Part shown: one piece after another, positions 8,496 through 15,497 of the stretch
Layout of the letters: the number at the start of each line of letters is the position of its first letter
Position numbering within the stretch: the first letter of the stretch is position 1
Origin: an uncultured Pseudomonadota bacterium
GTDB taxonomy: Bacteria > Pseudomonadota > Gammaproteobacteria > Steroidobacterales > Steroidobacteraceae
Reading direction: 5' to 3'
DNA length: 39,165 bases
Assembly: GCA_903898785.1 (NCBI GenBank)
Contig: CAIUGU010000083.1
Location: forward strand, 1 to 39,165
The notes under the pieces: generated by a model
Told to the model about the DNA's origin: nothing
Databases searched by the model: none
The model's input: only the letters and a program-made list of their open reading frames with translations
Position numbers and translations under genes: made by a program

Positions 8496-9872
8496 ATGAC
8501 TGCATTCTCAGACCTGAGCCTCATCGAACCCCTGCAACGCGGACTCGTGGAAGTGGGCTATGCAGAGATGACGCCGGTCCAGGCCGCGAGCCTGCCTGCG
8601 ATCCTGGCGGGGAGAGACGTCGTCGCAGAGGCGAAGACGGGCAGCGGCAAGACGGCGGCCTTCGCGCTTGGCCTGCTGTCCACGCTCGATGCCTCCGTTG
8701 TTGCCCTGCAGGGACTGGTCCTTTGCCCCACGCGCGAACTGGCCGACCAGGTCAGCCGCGAGATCCGGCGCCTCGCCCGCTTCATCCCCAACGTCAAGGT
8801 GCTGACCCTGTGTGGTGGCGTGCCGCTGCGGCCGCACCTTGCTTCGCTCGCGCACGAGCCGCACCTCGTCGTCGGCACGCCGGGTCGCATCCTGGAACTC
8901 ATCCAGAAAGAAGCGTTGCCGCTCAAGGGCATAAAGCTGCTCGTGCTCGACGAGGCGGACCGGATGCTGGACATGGGGTTTGCCGATGACCTGCGCAGCA
9001 TCATCGAAGCGACGCCGGAGCAGCGCCAGACCCTGCTCTTCTCGGCGACGATTCCGGCGTCCATCCGAGAGATCAGTCGCGACCTGCAGCGCGAACCCCT
9101 CGACGTGACGGTCAAGAGCGATGCGGACGAGGTCCTGATCGAGCAGACTTTCTTCGAAGTAGAGCCGGAACAGAAGCTGGCCGCGCTTGAAGCCCTTCTG
9201 CTGCTCCATCGCCCCGAGGCGGTAGTGGTGTTCTGCAATACGCGGGCCGAGGTCCGCACGGTGGCGGCGGAGCTGGATGTCCGCCATTTCGCCGTCCTCG
9301 CACTGCACGGCGAACTCGACCAGCGCGAGCGTGAAGAGATGCTGGTGCGGTTCGCGAATCGCAGTTGCACGGTACTGGTCGCTTCCGATGTGGCCGCCCG
9401 TGGCCTCGACATTGCCGATTTGCCGATGGTGATCAACTTCGACATCGCTGCCGACGCCGACACGCACCTGCACCGCATCGGCCGCACGGGCCGCGCCGGT
9501 CGCCGCGGCATGGCGCTGACATTGTGTACGCCGCGCGAATCCGGCAGGGCCAACCTCATCGAGGACCGTCTTGGACAGACGCTGCAGTGGGGCAGGCTGC
9601 CGCCACTCGATGTGGAGGCGGCACCACTGGCCGCGCCGTTCGTGACGCTGGCGATCGATGCGGGCCGACAGGACAAGCTGCGTCCGGGCGACCTGCTCGG
9701 CGCGTTGACCGGCGACGCGGGCCTGCCCGGGACGGCCGTCGGCAAGATCGACGTCTTCCCGACGCGCACCTATGTCGCCATTGCCGAGGAATGGCACCAG
9801 AAGGCCCTGCAGCGCTTGCGCACCGGGAAGATCAAGGGCCGCACGTTCCGCATCCGCCGCATCGGACGCTGA
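8496..9872 (+). CDS. dbpA: ATP-dependent RNA helicase DbpA
   Basis: A 458-residue DEAD-box helicase. The N-terminal core has the Q motif (MTPVQAASLP), motif I AKTGSGKT (46-53), PTREL, TPGR, DEAD (152-155) and SAT (183-185). The C-terminal core has ARGLDI and HRIGRTGR (326-333). The last 75 or so residues, with GRQDKLRPGDLLGALTGDAG and GKIKGRTFRIR, form the DbpA RNA-binding domain that recognises hairpin 92 of 23S rRNA, so a role in large-subunit assembly is well supported. ATG 8496 gives MTAFSDLSL; GTG 8490 would add two residues. The next helicase gene begins 11 bases downstream. Confidence 0.96.
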   Translation: MTAFSDLSLIEPLQRGLVEVGYAEMTPVQAASLPAILAGRDVVAEAKTGSGKTAAFALGLLSTLDASVVALQGLVLCPTRELADQVSREIRRLARFIPNVKVLTLCGGVPLRPHLASLAHEPHLVVGTPGRILELIQKEALPLKGIKLLVLDEADRMLDMGFADDLRSIIEATPEQRQTLLFSATIPASIREISRDLQREPLDVTVKSDADEVLIEQTFFEVEPEQKLAALEALLLLHRPEAVVVFCNTRAEVRTVAAELDVRHFAVLALHGELDQREREEMLVRFANRSCTVLVASDVAARGLDIADLPMVINFDIAADADTHLHRIGRTGRAGRRGMALTLCTPRESGRANLIEDRLGQTLQWGRLPPLDVEAAPLAAPFVTLAIDAGRQDKLRPGDLLGALTGDAGLPGTAVGKIDVFPTRTYVAIAEEWHQKALQRLRTGKIKGRTFRIRRIGR

Positions 9873-9883
9873 GCCTGCCAGCC

Positions 9884-11197
9884 ATGAGCTTCGCTTCCCT
9901 CGGACTGTCGCCGGAGCTGTTGAACGCCATCGGCGAACGCGGCTACACGGAGCCGACACCCGTGCAGCTCGCGGCGATCCCCGCCGTACTAGCGGGGCAG
10001 GATATCTGGGCCTGCGCACAGACCGGATCCGGCAAGACCGCCGCCTTCGCTTTACCGCTGCTCGAACGCGTGCTTCGCACGAACCGTGACGGCCATCGTG
10101 TCCGGTCGCTGGTCCTCGTGCCGACACGGGAACTGGCAGCCCAGGTGGGCGAATCGTTCAGGCTGCTGGCGCGCTCGCTGCAGAGGCCGATCAAGGTCGC
10201 CGCCGTCTTCGGTGGCGTGTCGATCAATCCGCAGATGATGAGCCTGCGAGGGGGCGCGGATGTAGTCGTCGCAACGCCTGGCCGGCTGCTGGACCTCGTT
10301 GACCAGAACGCGCTGCGCCTCGATGCCGTCGAGACGCTGGTGCTGGATGAGGCCGACCGGCTGATCGACCTCGGCTTCGCCGACGAGTTGCGGGCGATCC
10401 TGGAGAGAGTGCCGCCGCGCAGGCAGAGCCTGCTGTTCTCCGCGACATTCCCGGGCGAAGTCACAGCACTGGCCGGTGCGTTGTTGCGCGATCCACTCCG
10501 GATAGACGTACCCGCCACGCCGGCGCTTCAACCCGACATCGAACAGCGTTCGATCAGCATCGATCCGGCGAAGCGGACGCCGCTGCTGCGGCACCTGATC
10601 GCGCAGCACGGGTGGGCGCGGGTGCTGGTGTTCGTCGCGACCAAGTATTCGACCGAACACATTGCCGACAAGCTCAGGCAGAAGGGCATCAAGGCCGCTG
10701 CGCTGCATGGCGAGTTGAGCCAGGCTGCGCGGACGAAGGCGCTCGCGGACTTCAAGAACTCGCAACTGCAGGTGCTGGTGGCGACCGATGTTGCCGCGCG
10801 CGGCATCCACATCGACAGGCTGCCCGCCGTGGTGAACTACGACCTGCCGCGATCGGCCGTCGACTACACGCATCGCATCGGACGCACCGGCCGCGCGGGC
10901 GAACACGGCACCGCCATCAGCTTTGTCAGCGCGACCAACGAGTCCCACTTCCGGCTGATCGAAAAGCGCCACGCAATGCGGCTCCCTCGTGAAGTCATCC
11001 CGGAATTCGAACCCACCGAAACATCCCCTGCGACCGTGCCGGTGACGGGTGACGGCCATGGCGGCATCAAGGGCAGGCGCACGAGCAAGAAGGACAAGCT
11101 GCGGGAAGCGGCGGCTCGCGCACACTCAGCGCCAGCGGACGAGGCTGACGGCATCGATGCGGGCTCGATCTGGAAGGGCCGACGCCCACGCTCTTGA
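9884..11197 (+). CDS. rhlE: DEAD-box RNA helicase, RhlE-like
   Basis: A 437-residue DEAD-box protein starting MSFASLGLSPELLNAIGERG, typical of RhlE. Motifs: Q motif TPVQLAAIPAVL, AQTGSGKT (45-52), PTREL, GG, TPGRLLDLV, DEAD, SATF, ARGIHIDRLP (RhlE usually has RGxDIxxLP, so His replaces Asp) and HRIGRTGR. The C-terminal 70 residues are basic and low complexity (KGRRTSKKDKLREAA), a common unstructured RNA-binding tail. RhlE acts in ribosome assembly and mRNA decay in other gammaproteobacteria. It starts 11 bases after dbpA, so the two are almost certainly co-transcribed. It is convergent with the methyltransferase gene. Confidence 0.9.
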   Translation: MSFASLGLSPELLNAIGERGYTEPTPVQLAAIPAVLAGQDIWACAQTGSGKTAAFALPLLERVLRTNRDGHRVRSLVLVPTRELAAQVGESFRLLARSLQRPIKVAAVFGGVSINPQMMSLRGGADVVVATPGRLLDLVDQNALRLDAVETLVLDEADRLIDLGFADELRAILERVPPRRQSLLFSATFPGEVTALAGALLRDPLRIDVPATPALQPDIEQRSISIDPAKRTPLLRHLIAQHGWARVLVFVATKYSTEHIADKLRQKGIKAAALHGELSQAARTKALADFKNSQLQVLVATDVAARGIHIDRLPAVVNYDLPRSAVDYTHRIGRTGRAGEHGTAISFVSATNESHFRLIEKRHAMRLPREVIPEFEPTETSPATVPVTGDGHGGIKGRRTSKKDKLREAAARAHSAPADEADGIDAGSIWKGRRPRS

Positions 11198-11216
11198 AGA
11201 CAAGGACCGAACGACG

Positions 11217-12101
11217 TCACTTCCTGACGGCGAGCACCCCGTCGCCATTCAGTTCCGCTGCAAAGCCCGAGAGCCGCAGGCGCTTGGCCACCTCGTTCGG
11301 CACGTCCCTCCCGCTGGTCAGCCTGTTAGGCGTTCCCGTGTAGTGGAACAGCCGACCCTTGCGCCGCAGTACCCGCGCCAGCTGGTCGTAGAACGCCTGC
11401 GAATAGAGCTCGCCAGCGATACCGAAGCGGGGCGGGTCGTGCAGCACCGCATCGACCGATGCGTCGGCCAGCCCCGTGATCCGCTCTGTAATATCGCCCT
11501 GTACCAGCTCCAGCACGCCACCGGCCTCAGGCGACCACGGATTCAGGCTGCGCAGCCAGATGACGTCCGGGTTCTTCTCGAAAGAAAGGACCCGGGTTGC
11601 GCCGCCCTTGATGCACCATGCGGCAAAGTAGCCGAGCCCCCCGCAGGTATCGAGGACGACCTTGCCCCGCGGCTCGATGAGGTTCACCTTGCGCTGCGCA
11701 TCGGCGTACGGAGAGACCTTCGCGGTCGGCAACATTTTGATGCCGTCGATCTCGAAGGTCGGTGCGCCCCACTCCGTCGGCACCAGCTTGATCAGCGCTC
11801 CGCCGAAATGGGACGCCGGCTGCCAGCCGTCGGCGCGCCACACGTAGATCGTCCGATCCTTGCAACGCTCGACAAAAGGATAGCGGTGACCGTCCAGTGA
11901 CCACCCGGTCGCATCGACGACAACGGTGACGACGGTCAGGCCGAGATCAAGGGAGCACTCGGCACCGGTCGCGCCGGCACGCACGGCTGCGTGCAGCGCC
12001 TCTTGCACTGCCAAAGTGACCACCGGCCCGATCACGGCGTACCGGGCGTCACAGCGGGATCGACTCGATGGCGTGCAACCAAGCGCAGCCTTGAACTTCA
12101 A
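11217..12101 (-). CDS. SAM-dependent methyltransferase, COG2521-like
   Basis: A Rossmann methyltransferase with SAM motif VVLDTCGGLGYFAAW, acidic FEKNPD after strand 2, and HDPPRFG in the motif IV position, followed by LARVLRRKGRLFHYTG. The middle segment TEWGAPTFEIDGIKMLPT resembles proteins annotated as predicted archaeal-type methyltransferases (COG2521). The DPP motif is common in N-methyltransferases acting on bases or amines, but the substrate is unknown. No ATG is available in frame: TTG 12101 (294 residues) and GTG 12035 (272 residues) are candidates, neither with a strong ribosome-binding site. An ATG at about 12120 is in another frame and stops after 26 codons. Confidence 0.75.
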   Translation of the reverse strand: MKFKAALGCTPSSRSRCDARYAVIGPVVTLAVQEALHAAVRAGATGAECSLDLGLTVVTVVVDATGWSLDGHRYPFVERCKDRTIYVWRADGWQPASHFGGALIKLVPTEWGAPTFEIDGIKMLPTAKVSPYADAQRKVNLIEPRGKVVLDTCGGLGYFAAWCIKGGATRVLSFEKNPDVIWLRSLNPWSPEAGGVLELVQGDITERITGLADASVDAVLHDPPRFGIAGELYSQAFYDQLARVLRRKGRLFHYTGTPNRLTSGRDVPNEVAKRLRLSGFAAELNGDGVLAVRK

Positions 12102-12163
12102 TGTGTTTCCGGAACTGCCCCTGGTCCATACGATCAGCGTAGCAGATGCCCTGAGGGCGGCCA

Positions 12164-12246
12164 CGGTTTGCCGCGCTGCGGCAAACCGGGCTCGAACTCG
12201 ACTACGCTTTGCAATCGCGAACGTCGGTGCGCTACCCTGCAAAGCG
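12164..12246 (+). promoter_or_regulatory. Leader with two inverted repeats upstream of exported-protein gene
   Basis: Two perfect inverted repeats lie just before the gene at 12267. The first is CGGTTTGCCGC-GCT-GCGGCAAACCG (12164-12188, 11-base arms, 3-base loop). The second has arms CGCTTTGCA (12205-12213) and TGCAAAGCG (12238-12246) around a 24-base spacer. The ribosome-binding site GGGGGAG (12253-12259) follows immediately. They could form leader hairpins in the mRNA or serve as protein-binding sites; the first could also terminate transcripts coming from either side. Confidence 0.4.
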
Positions 12247-12266
12247 TTCCAAGGGGGAGTTGAATA

Positions 12267-13298
12267 ATGAAAGTTGACAAGACATTCGGAGCCGTTGGTC
12301 TGGGGCTGCTGCTGGGCGCCGGGCTGGTCGGATACGCCGTAGCCCAGACGACAAATCCGGCGCTGGTCACGCCGCAATCGCAGTTCAAGCCAATGCCGAC
12401 GCCTGCGGTCGAGAAGCCCGCGCAGGACTTCAAGACGGCGGAAGAGCATTACAACTACCTGCTCAAGCAGGCGAACGGCGGCACCAAGCACACGCAGGCG
12501 ACGATTCCGGACTGGAGCGGCCTGTGGACTTCCGGTGCGAACACGATGACCAGGACGTTCCTGGTCAGCACCGATGAAGGCGCGCTGATGCGTCCGGGCG
12601 GCACCGTGCGCGAGGGCGTGCTCACGCCGCCGTACGAAAAGCAGTTCAAGGAACGCCGCGAGGAAATCGGCAAGATCGGCCAGCAGAAGTTCGATCGCCT
12701 CACGCGCTGCGAATTCCCGGGTGCCGCCCGCTGGCTGTGGGAGCCGTACGTCAAGGAGTTCGTCAACACGCCCGCGCAGACGTGGATGCTGAACGATTTC
12801 ATGAACGAGACGCGCCGCGTGTACATCAACTCGCAGCACGTGAACATCGATGCCAAGCACTCGGCGACCGGTGACAGCATCGGCTTCTGGGACAAGGACA
12901 AGCTCATCGTCTGGACGAAGTGGATCAACCCGGCCGACTACACGCGCGGCATGCCCCTGACCAGCAACCAGCTGCAGATGGTGGAAACATGGCATTTGCG
13001 CCATGGCGAAAAGGGAGCCAAGCAACTCGTCACGCAGGTGACCTACTACGATCCGCTGTCGCTGGTGAAGCCCGTCTCGCTGGTCTACCTGCAGGAATAT
13101 CGCCCCGACCTCGAGAAGATCGGCGTGCGCATCCGCAACTGGGAATGCGCAACGAGCAGCAACGACTTCATCGATGCCGACGGCAACACTTCGGTCCGCC
13201 TGCCCGGCGATCCCGAGTACAAGGATCCGCGCGGCTCGACGGACTATCCGGACCTGCCCGGCCAGGATCTCGACCCCATTTTCGACCCGGGCAAGTAA
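12267..13298 (+). CDS. Exported protein of unknown function
   Basis: A 343-residue protein with a Sec signal peptide (residues 1-26, ending YAVAQ) and a strong ribosome-binding site (GGGGGAG, seven bases before ATG). The mature region contains IPDWSGLWTSG, RRVYIN, GDSIGFWDKDKLIVWTKWIN and QMVETWHL, ending in an acidic, Pro/Asp-rich tail. The order of these patterns parallels the C-terminal two thirds of the exported protein at 21261-22325 (VDFSGVWYN, RQVFMD, GHSIARWEGDTLVIDSTGFN, HVVERW), so the two share a domain. Function is unknown; the domain is one I associate with exported proteins of aromatic or steroid degraders. A DUF6152-like gene follows after 73 bases. Confidence 0.85.
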   Translation: MKVDKTFGAVGLGLLLGAGLVGYAVAQTTNPALVTPQSQFKPMPTPAVEKPAQDFKTAEEHYNYLLKQANGGTKHTQATIPDWSGLWTSGANTMTRTFLVSTDEGALMRPGGTVREGVLTPPYEKQFKERREEIGKIGQQKFDRLTRCEFPGAARWLWEPYVKEFVNTPAQTWMLNDFMNETRRVYINSQHVNIDAKHSATGDSIGFWDKDKLIVWTKWINPADYTRGMPLTSNQLQMVETWHLRHGEKGAKQLVTQVTYYDPLSLVKPVSLVYLQEYRPDLEKIGVRIRNWECATSSNDFIDADGNTSVRLPGDPEYKDPRGSTDYPDLPGQDLDPIFDPGK

Positions 13299-13319
13299 CC
13301 GGCCACGACACAACCCCAG

Positions 13320-13344
13320 GCGCGCCCGGAGTCCCCGGGCGCGC
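13320..13344 (+). terminator. GC-rich intercistronic hairpin
   Basis: Perfect 10-base arms GCGCGCCCGG and CCGGGCGCGC around a 5-base loop lie between the exported-protein gene and the DUF6152-like gene. No T-run follows, so it may be an attenuator or mRNA-stabilising stem rather than a full terminator. Confidence 0.45.
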
Positions 13345-13371
13345 TGACAGATGCGCAGCAAGAGGAAGACG

Positions 13372-13851
13372 ATGATGAGGAAGCTCAATGTCAGGGCCGC
13401 CGCACTCGCGGTGGCCGGGGCGATCGGTGTTGCAGGCGTCGCTGCCGCACACCACTCGTTCGCCATGTTCGACCAGTCGAAGCACATGCTCGTGATCGGC
13501 AAGGTCACGGCTTGGAACTACAACAACCCGCACAGCTGGCTGATGGTCGAGGCCCCCGACGAGACCGGCAAGATGCAGACCTGGAGCTTCGAAGGCGCCG
13601 CTCCGGTCCATGCCACCCGCCAGGGCGTGACGGGCGATACCTTCAAGAAGGGCGACCCCGTGCGCGTCGTCATGAGCCCGATCAAGGACGGTCGCCGCGC
13701 TGGCGGCATCTGCTTCGCGGTCAAGGCAGACGGCAGCGTTGCGCAGCCGTACGACGGTACGTGCAAGATGCCGGCTGTCTATGAGAAGTGGAAGGCCGCC
13801 GGCTGGCTCGACAACGGCAAGAACCTCGAGACCCACCCGGGCATCGACTGA
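13372..13851 (+). CDS. DUF6152-like exported protein
   Basis: A 159-residue protein with a Sec signal peptide (about residues 1-25, ending GVAAA) directly followed by HHSFAMFD, the hallmark start of mature DUF6152 proteins. NPHSWLMVEAPDETGK, WSFEGAAP and KKGDPVRVVMSPIKDGRRAGG are further family-like patterns consistent with a small beta-barrel (OB-like) domain. Function is unknown; the HH pair at the mature N-terminus could bind a metal. ATG 13372 is favoured by AGAGGA at 13361-13366; ATG 13375 is equally spaced from it. It follows a gene of the kind that often accompanies this family, so the two may act together in the periplasm. Confidence 0.88.
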   Translation: MMRKLNVRAAALAVAGAIGVAGVAAAHHSFAMFDQSKHMLVIGKVTAWNYNNPHSWLMVEAPDETGKMQTWSFEGAAPVHATRQGVTGDTFKKGDPVRVVMSPIKDGRRAGGICFAVKADGSVAQPYDGTCKMPAVYEKWKAAGWLDNGKNLETHPGID

Positions 13852-13869
13852 CCCTGCCTTGGCATGAGC

Positions 13870-13897
13870 GTAGCTGCCCCCGAACAGGGGCAGCTAC
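13870..13897. terminator. Convergent-gene hairpin 1
   Basis: GTAGCTGCCCC and GGGGCAGCTAC form a perfect 11-base stem with a CGAACA loop, 18 bases after the DUF6152-like stop codon. It lies between convergent genes and probably terminates the rightward transcript. No long T-run follows. Confidence 0.6.
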
Positions 13898-13962
13898 CAC
13901 TTCCCTGGGGACCCTGAGACAATCCCTCAGCCCCGATTCGCGCAGACCAGCCCTGGAATTCT

Positions 13963-13982
13963 GCGTCAGCTCAGGCTGACGC
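13963..13982. terminator. Convergent-gene hairpin 2
   Basis: GCGTCAGC-TCAG-GCTGACGC is a perfect 8-base stem with a 4-base loop, 10 bases beyond the end of the leftward yaeQ gene. It probably terminates or protects the yaeQ transcript. Confidence 0.45.
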
Positions 13983-13992
13983 CGGCGTGTCG

Positions 13993-14544
13993 TTACGCTG
14001 CAGCGCCTGGCAGCGACCGCTTCTCGATCGAACCGGACAACGTCTCCTCCCCCAACGACAAGTACAGCGTCTGCTCTGCAACGGACAAGTCGAATTCCAT
14101 CCGCCGCTCGAGGCGCGTCACCAGGCCGGCAAGGAAGTCCCGATCCAGGATATTGATCTCGAGTGCAGCGGCGCGATGGATGCGCTCGCCCGCGAGCCGT
14201 GCCAGCCACGGCTCCACGCCCCGATACGCGTAGACCACGACTCGTGGCGCGGCCTTGCCCGCCTTGTGCAGCCGCGGCGCCTCCGGCGTCCCCACTTCGA
14301 TCCAGCCCTTGAGGACACCTGTCAGGTCGCGAACCGACAGGGCTGGCTCGTCCGGGTCCGATAGCCCCTTCGAAAACGCGAGCCCCTCGGTGTACTCGAG
14401 GCAGTACGCCAGCAACCGGGTCAGCAGGTATTCCTCTGTCTCCGATGGATGGCGGGCAATTCGCAGCGACAACGTTTCGAAGACACCCCGATCGGCGTCG
14501 GCGAGACGCACCGTGAAACTGTAGATCGTCGCGCCGAGGGCCAT
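13993..14544 (-). CDS. yaeQ: YaeQ family protein
   Basis: A 183-residue protein matching E. coli YaeQ (181 residues) across its length: MALGATIYSFTVRLADADRG, then ARHPSETEEYLLTRLLAY, GLSDPDEPAL, WIEVGTPEAPRLHKA, and the C-terminal WLARLAGERIH and LYLSLGEETL. YaeQ has a PD-(D/E)xK nuclease-like fold; the D-x-T/W-I-E-V-G and K of HKAGKAA fit that core. Its biological role is not established: early reports of RfaH suppression were not general. It is monocistronic here, flanked on the right by a promoter-like region of 321 bases. Confidence 0.93.
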   Translation of the reverse strand: MALGATIYSFTVRLADADRGVFETLSLRIARHPSETEEYLLTRLLAYCLEYTEGLAFSKGLSDPDEPALSVRDLTGVLKGWIEVGTPEAPRLHKAGKAAPRVVVYAYRGVEPWLARLAGERIHRAAALEINILDRDFLAGLVTRLERRMEFDLSVAEQTLYLSLGEETLSGSIEKRSLPGAAA

Positions 14545-14865
14545 GTCGTCTCCGATTCAAGTGGGGCAGCCAGGCCGGGGCGATTGATACGCGGGCGTCC
14601 GGGCGGGCGGTATGGTACTCCTGTGGAGTCAGGGACCTCTGCTTGCCTTTGGGGCGGTCTCTGGACGACCGTCGGGGCTTCGATTTATCTTCTCGCCGCA
14701 TTCTCGACCGCCGGTCTGGCGCACACTGCTTCATGGGAACTTGGCAACGGCATGGACGTCTACCTGAGCGGCATAATATCGTCGCAGGCACCCAGCCTTT
14801 GCCGGCCCTGCATCGCCTTGAAACTGGATCCCTGCAATAAGAACGATTCCGAGGAGACAAAAACC
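14545..14865. other. Intergenic region between yaeQ and lipoprotein gene
   Basis: These 321 bases separate two divergent genes. No convincing ORF is present. A -10-like CATAAT lies at 14772-14777, about 90 bases before the lipoprotein start, without a good -35 at the expected distance. A small inverted repeat, ACTCC-TGT-GGAGT, lies at 14617-14629. The strong ribosome-binding site GAGGAGA (14851-14857) belongs to the lipoprotein gene. Confidence 0.35.
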
Positions 14866-15135
14866 ATGCTTCGTCCAGTGCTGACTCTCGCGGCCCTCAC
14901 CCTGCTCGCCGGCTGCGCCACTTCGCCCGGCCAGACCGATGCGTTGCAGGCGAATGCGGGCGGAGACAACGTCACGATCAACTGCTCCGGCCCGGACTCT
15001 GATTGGGTGCTTTGCTACCGGCACGCCAACCAGGTGTGCGGCTTGGGGGGCTTCACGGTCGTACGTCGGGACGGCGTCATCGGACCGCCCACACCCGGCA
15101 ACGACTTGCGCACCATGATCGTCAGGTGCAAGTGA
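14866..15135 (+). CDS. Small lipoprotein
   Basis: An 89-residue protein with a lipoprotein signal: MLRPVLTLAALTLLAGC, whose lipobox LAGC puts the lipidated Cys at residue 17. The residue after Cys is Ala, which predicts sorting to the outer membrane. The mature part is about 73 residues and has four more Cys (INCSG, WVLCYR, QVCGLGG and the penultimate IVRCK), which could form two disulfides. No enzymatic motif is visible. The start is fixed by GAGGAGA eight bases upstream. A palindrome directly after the stop codon probably ends transcription. Confidence 0.8.
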   Translation: MLRPVLTLAALTLLAGCATSPGQTDALQANAGGDNVTINCSGPDSDWVLCYRHANQVCGLGGFTVVRRDGVIGPPTPGNDLRTMIVRCK

Positions 15136-15168
15136 GGCGGCAGCCGCCTCGGAGGTTGAAGGTCCTCC
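15134..15168 (+). terminator. Two short stems after lipoprotein gene
   Basis: GAGGCGGC-A-GCCGCCTC (15134-15150) overlaps the TGA stop codon, and GGAGG-8-CCTCC (15151-15168) follows at once. Together they are a plausible stop for the lipoprotein transcript, without a T-run. Confidence 0.4.
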
Positions 15169-15194
15169 GGCAGGACGCGCCTGGAGGGTCGCGG

Positions 15195-15401
15195 TCAGTT
15201 CGACCGATCTTCTGACGAGTCGCAGGAAGCAAAGAGCGCCAGGCATCTCGAGCACTGCAGCGTGCGACCGGCTGGCGACGAAGTCACGGGGACCAGCGAT
15301 CGCCTATGACACTGGGGGCAGATGCGTCTGTGGATGACGGCACGCTGCAACGGCGTCCGCTGCACCCGCTGCATCAGTTGGTCGATCGCTGGGACTTTCA
15401 T
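15195..15401 (-). CDS. Small zinc-ribbon-like protein
   Basis: A 68-residue, basic, Cys-rich protein starting MKVPAIDQLMQRVQRTPLQ. It contains CPQC (about residues 28-31) and CSRC (about 50-53) separated by a short strand-rich stretch, which fits a four-Cys zinc ribbon. An AAGGGCGGGG stretch upstream of ATG 15401 could serve as ribosome-binding site. Such small ribbons often bind nucleic acid or protein partners. No family is recognised and the gene could be spurious, although the paired CxxC spacing is hard to obtain by chance. Confidence 0.5.
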   Translation of the reverse strand: MKVPAIDQLMQRVQRTPLQRAVIHRRICPQCHRRSLVPVTSSPAGRTLQCSRCLALFASCDSSEDRSN

Positions 15402-15430
15402 CGCGCGACCCCGCCCTTCTGCCTGAGGAA

Positions 15431-15458
15431 CACCCCGGCGCCTGCTGGCGCCGGGGTG
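15431..15458. terminator. Strong hairpin between two leftward genes
   Basis: CACCCCGGCGCC-TGCT-GGCGCCGGGGTG is a perfect 12-base stem with a 4-base loop. It lies between the end of the MBL-fold gene (15498) and the start of the zinc-ribbon gene (15401), and probably terminates the leftward MBL transcript. A second smaller stem, GGGTGG...CCACCC, lies at 15471-15489. Confidence 0.6.
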
Positions 15459-15497
15459 ACATGACATGACGGGTGGCAGGAGCCCACCCGCTCCGCG

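Noticed and set aside
8508-10127. A 539-codon minus-strand frame
   Set aside because: It lies opposite dbpA and rhlE and has no recognisable domain; a composition artefact.
12102-13508. Extension of the methyltransferase frame to 763 codons
   Set aside because: The extra part is antisense to the exported-protein genes; only the part below about 12101 is methyltransferase-like.
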